NCBI RefSeq assembly: GCF_000255555.1
Contig: NZ_AGRW01000027.1
Location: 1 to 34,761 of the forward strand
DNA length: 34,761 bases
Direction of reading: 5' to 3'
Origin: Treponema saccharophilum DSM 2985
GTDB taxonomy: Bacteria > Spirochaetota > Spirochaetia > Treponematales > Treponemataceae
The notes beneath the pieces were generated by a model. That model was not told the DNA's origin, ran no database searches, and saw only the letters and a list, made by a program, of their open reading frames with translations. Positions 33,236-34,761 of this stretch are shown piece after piece. Both the position numbers and the translations under genes were made by a program. Within the stretch, counting starts at the first letter, position 1; each line of letters opens with the position of its first letter.

Positions 33236-34498
33236 TTACTCCGTCGGGCGTTTCTTCAAGTTCTTGCTTTCGACGATGGCGCGGCCTTCGCCGACTTTCT
33301 GTTCCATCATCGCGCGGACCTTGAGAGGAAGTCCGAAGAGGGTGATGAAGCCCTGCGCGTCCTTGTGGTTGTAGAGTTCGCCTGTCGTGAACGAAGCGAT
33401 GTCCTCGTTGTAGAGGCTGTACTTGGAGTCTGAGCCTGCTGCGCGAATCTGTCCCTTCACGAGTTTGACCTTCGTCCAGCCCGTGACAGTCTGCTGTGTG
33501 GAATCGACGAACGCCATGAGAGCGTCGTAGAGCGGAGTGAATACTTTTCCGTCGTAGATGAGCTCTGCAAGGCGGAGCGAAACCTGCTGCTTGTAGTGGT
33601 ATGTGTCGCGGTCGAGGCAGATGTGGTCCATCATGCGGTGCGCGAAATACAAAATCGCTCCGCCCGGTGTTTCGTAGACTCCGCGGCTCTTCATTCCGAC
33701 GCAGCGGTTCTCGCAGATGTCCACGAGTCCGACTCCGTTCCTGCCGCCAATCTTGTTGAGTTCGGTCATCAGCTCAAGACCGTCCATCTTCTTTCCGTTC
33801 AATGAGACCGGGATTCCCTTCTCCCATTCGATTGTCACATATTCGCCTTCGCCCGCATTTTCAGGAACGGTCGTGTTCTTGAGCATGTGCGGATAGTTCG
33901 GTTCGTTTGCTGTCTTCTCAAGCTCCAAGCCTTCGTGGCTGATGTGCCAGATGTTCTCGTCGCGGGAGTAGGACTGGTCCTTCTTCATCGGAACTTCAAG
34001 ACCCCTGTCCTCAAGGAATTTGATTTCAGCGTCGCGGCTGTCCATGTTCCATTTGTCGTCGCGCCATGCAGCGATTACGCGGAGGTCAGGAGCAAATGCC
34101 TTTATCGCAAGCTCGAAGCGTACCTGGTCGTTGCCCTTTCCTGTAGCTCCGTGGCAGATTGCCGTCGCGCCTTCCTGGCGAGCGTACTCGACGAGGATTT
34201 TTCCGATGAGAGGGCGGGCAGTCGAAGTTCCGAGAAGATATTCGTCCTCATAAACAGCGTTCGCCTTGAGTGCCGGCCAGATGTATTCTTCGATGTATTC
34301 TTTTCGCGCGTCAACAACGTAGCAAGCCGACGCGCCTGTCTTGAGCGCGCGGCCCTTTATTGCTTCCCAGTCGTCGCCCTGACCTACGTCGATGCAGACC
34401 GCGATTACGTCGTAGTCGTAGTTCTCTTTGAGCCACGGTATGATGACCGTTGTGTCCAACCCGCCGGAATACGCAAGAATGACCTTATCCTTTGCCAT
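33236..34498 (-). CDS. argG: Argininosuccinate synthase
   Basis: ArgG joins citrulline and aspartate with ATP to give argininosuccinate, the penultimate step of arginine synthesis. The 420-residue cytosolic protein has the PP-loop AYSGGLDTTVIIPWL near the N-terminus, CIDVGQGDDWEAI, GTSTARPLIGKILVEYA, CHGATGKGNDQVRFEL and the citrulline/aspartate region MNMDSRD-like WNMDSRDAEI. TAGGAG lies about seven bases before the ATG at 34498. argH is not in the window. The promoter carries two putative ArgR sites, so it is probably repressed by arginine. Codon use is again that of a well-expressed gene. Confidence 0.97.
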   Translation of the reverse strand: MAKDKVILAYSGGLDTTVIIPWLKENYDYDVIAVCIDVGQGDDWEAIKGRALKTGASACYVVDARKEYIEEYIWPALKANAVYEDEYLLGTSTARPLIGKILVEYARQEGATAICHGATGKGNDQVRFELAIKAFAPDLRVIAAWRDDKWNMDSRDAEIKFLEDRGLEVPMKKDQSYSRDENIWHISHEGLELEKTANEPNYPHMLKNTTVPENAGEGEYVTIEWEKGIPVSLNGKKMDGLELMTELNKIGGRNGVGLVDICENRCVGMKSRGVYETPGGAILYFAHRMMDHICLDRDTYHYKQQVSLRLAELIYDGKVFTPLYDALMAFVDSTQQTVTGWTKVKLVKGQIRAAGSDSKYSLYNEDIASFTTGELYNHKDAQGFITLFGLPLKVRAMMEQKVGEGRAIVESKNLKKRPTE

Positions 34499-34515
34499 GA
34501 TTCGCTCCTAAAAAA

Positions 34516-34561
34516 TGAATATTTATGCAAAGATGATAGCGATTCATGTAAATTTATGCAA
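34516..34561 (-). promoter_or_regulatory. argG promoter with two putative ArgR operators
   Basis: On the minus strand TTGCAT (34556-34561), a 17-base spacer and TATCAT (34533-34538) form the promoter. Two related AT-rich sites, TGAATATTTATGCA (34516-34529) and TGTAAATTTATGCA (34547-34560), lie 31 bases apart, one over the transcription start and one over the -35. They resemble the ARG box (TGAAT, AT-rich centre, ATTCA). Confidence 0.55.
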
Positions 34562-34571
34562 TCGCCGCACG

Positions 34572-34761
34572 TTTTGTTCATGCGGGTCATTCGTTTTTCG
34601 GAACGTGCGGATGCGGAGCTGGCGCTCCGCCCTGCAAGGGTTGTTTGACTTACGGGAAATCTTTTTTCCATAGGAAGGTGCGCGATTTTTGTTCATGCGG
34701 GGCATTCATTCGTCGGAACGTGCGGATGCGGAGCTGGCGCTCCGCCCTGCAAGGGTTGTTT
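34572..34761. repeat. 115-bp-period direct repeat with internal hairpin
   Basis: A 75-base unit at 34572-34646 recurs at 34687-34761 with four mismatches; the last 48 bases are identical. Each copy contains GCGGAGC-TGGC-GCTCCGC (34613-34630 and 34728-34745), a perfect 7-bp hairpin. A 40-base spacer separates the copies. The window ends inside or at the end of the second copy, so more units may follow. No coding potential is evident. Confidence 0.85.

Noticed and set aside
34567-34761. CRISPR array
   Set aside because: Only two 75-base copies with a 40-base spacer, too long for CRISPR repeats, and no cas genes nearby.

Overview
The window reads as chromosomal DNA of a GC-rich bacterium, most likely a spirochaete close to Treponema (inferred from gene content and style; no rRNA is present to confirm it). 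Supporting points are an anaerobic, amino-acid-fermenting gene set (oxygen-sensitive Fe-S L-serine dehydratase, very large 2-hydroxyacyl-CoA dehydratase activator protein, GTP-type PEP carboxykinase), Gram-negative envelope machinery (ExbB/ExbD, RND pump with TolC) and many intergenic palindromic repeats. I recognise 24 protein genes. No tRNA, rRNA, CRISPR array, IS element or prophage gene is visible.

Layout. (1) 1-1753, minus: exbB-exbD followed by the start of a Lys/Ala/Glu-rich TonB/TolA-like protein that runs off the left edge. (2) 1991-3409, minus: unrecognised exported protein. (3) 3533-8116, minus: a 1527-residue dehydratase activator protein. (4) 8514-18894, plus: prfA (RF1), an alanine/glycine:cation symporter, livJHMGF, the two L-serine dehydratase subunits, and prmC. 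prfA and prmC, which act together in translation termination, thus flank an amino-acid uptake and serine-degradation block. (5) 19027-24864, minus: tolC-mfp-RND efflux operon with a small PII-like gene at its end. (6) 25120-29468, plus: pckG, an orphan solute-binding lipoprotein and a RelB-like DNA-binding protein with a long acidic tail. (7) 29480-31739, minus: secreted endonuclease/exonuclease/phosphatase-fold protein and ychF. (8) 31911-33017, plus: branched-chain aminotransferase. (9) 33236-34498, minus: argG, with likely ArgR sites in its promoter, then a 115-bp-period direct repeat at the right edge.

How the genes fit together. livF, both sda genes, livG and livM are linked by 4- or 8-base overlaps, so uptake by a Liv-type ABC transporter is translationally coupled to deamination of serine to pyruvate. 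The symporter, aminotransferase and PEP carboxykinase fit an amino-acid and organic-acid economy. The most notable regulatory signal is that the symporter gene and livJ start with the same leader design: a TTGACA promoter, then about 15 bases later a near-identical hairpin with a T8 tract, then the gene. In livJ the hairpin ends 13 bases before the ATG, so transcription must read through it, which points to attenuation. A second theme is possible leaderless mRNAs (prfA, the RelB-like gene, the lipoprotein gene), where a TATAAT-like box lies only 6-10 bases before an ATG that lacks a Shine-Dalgarno.
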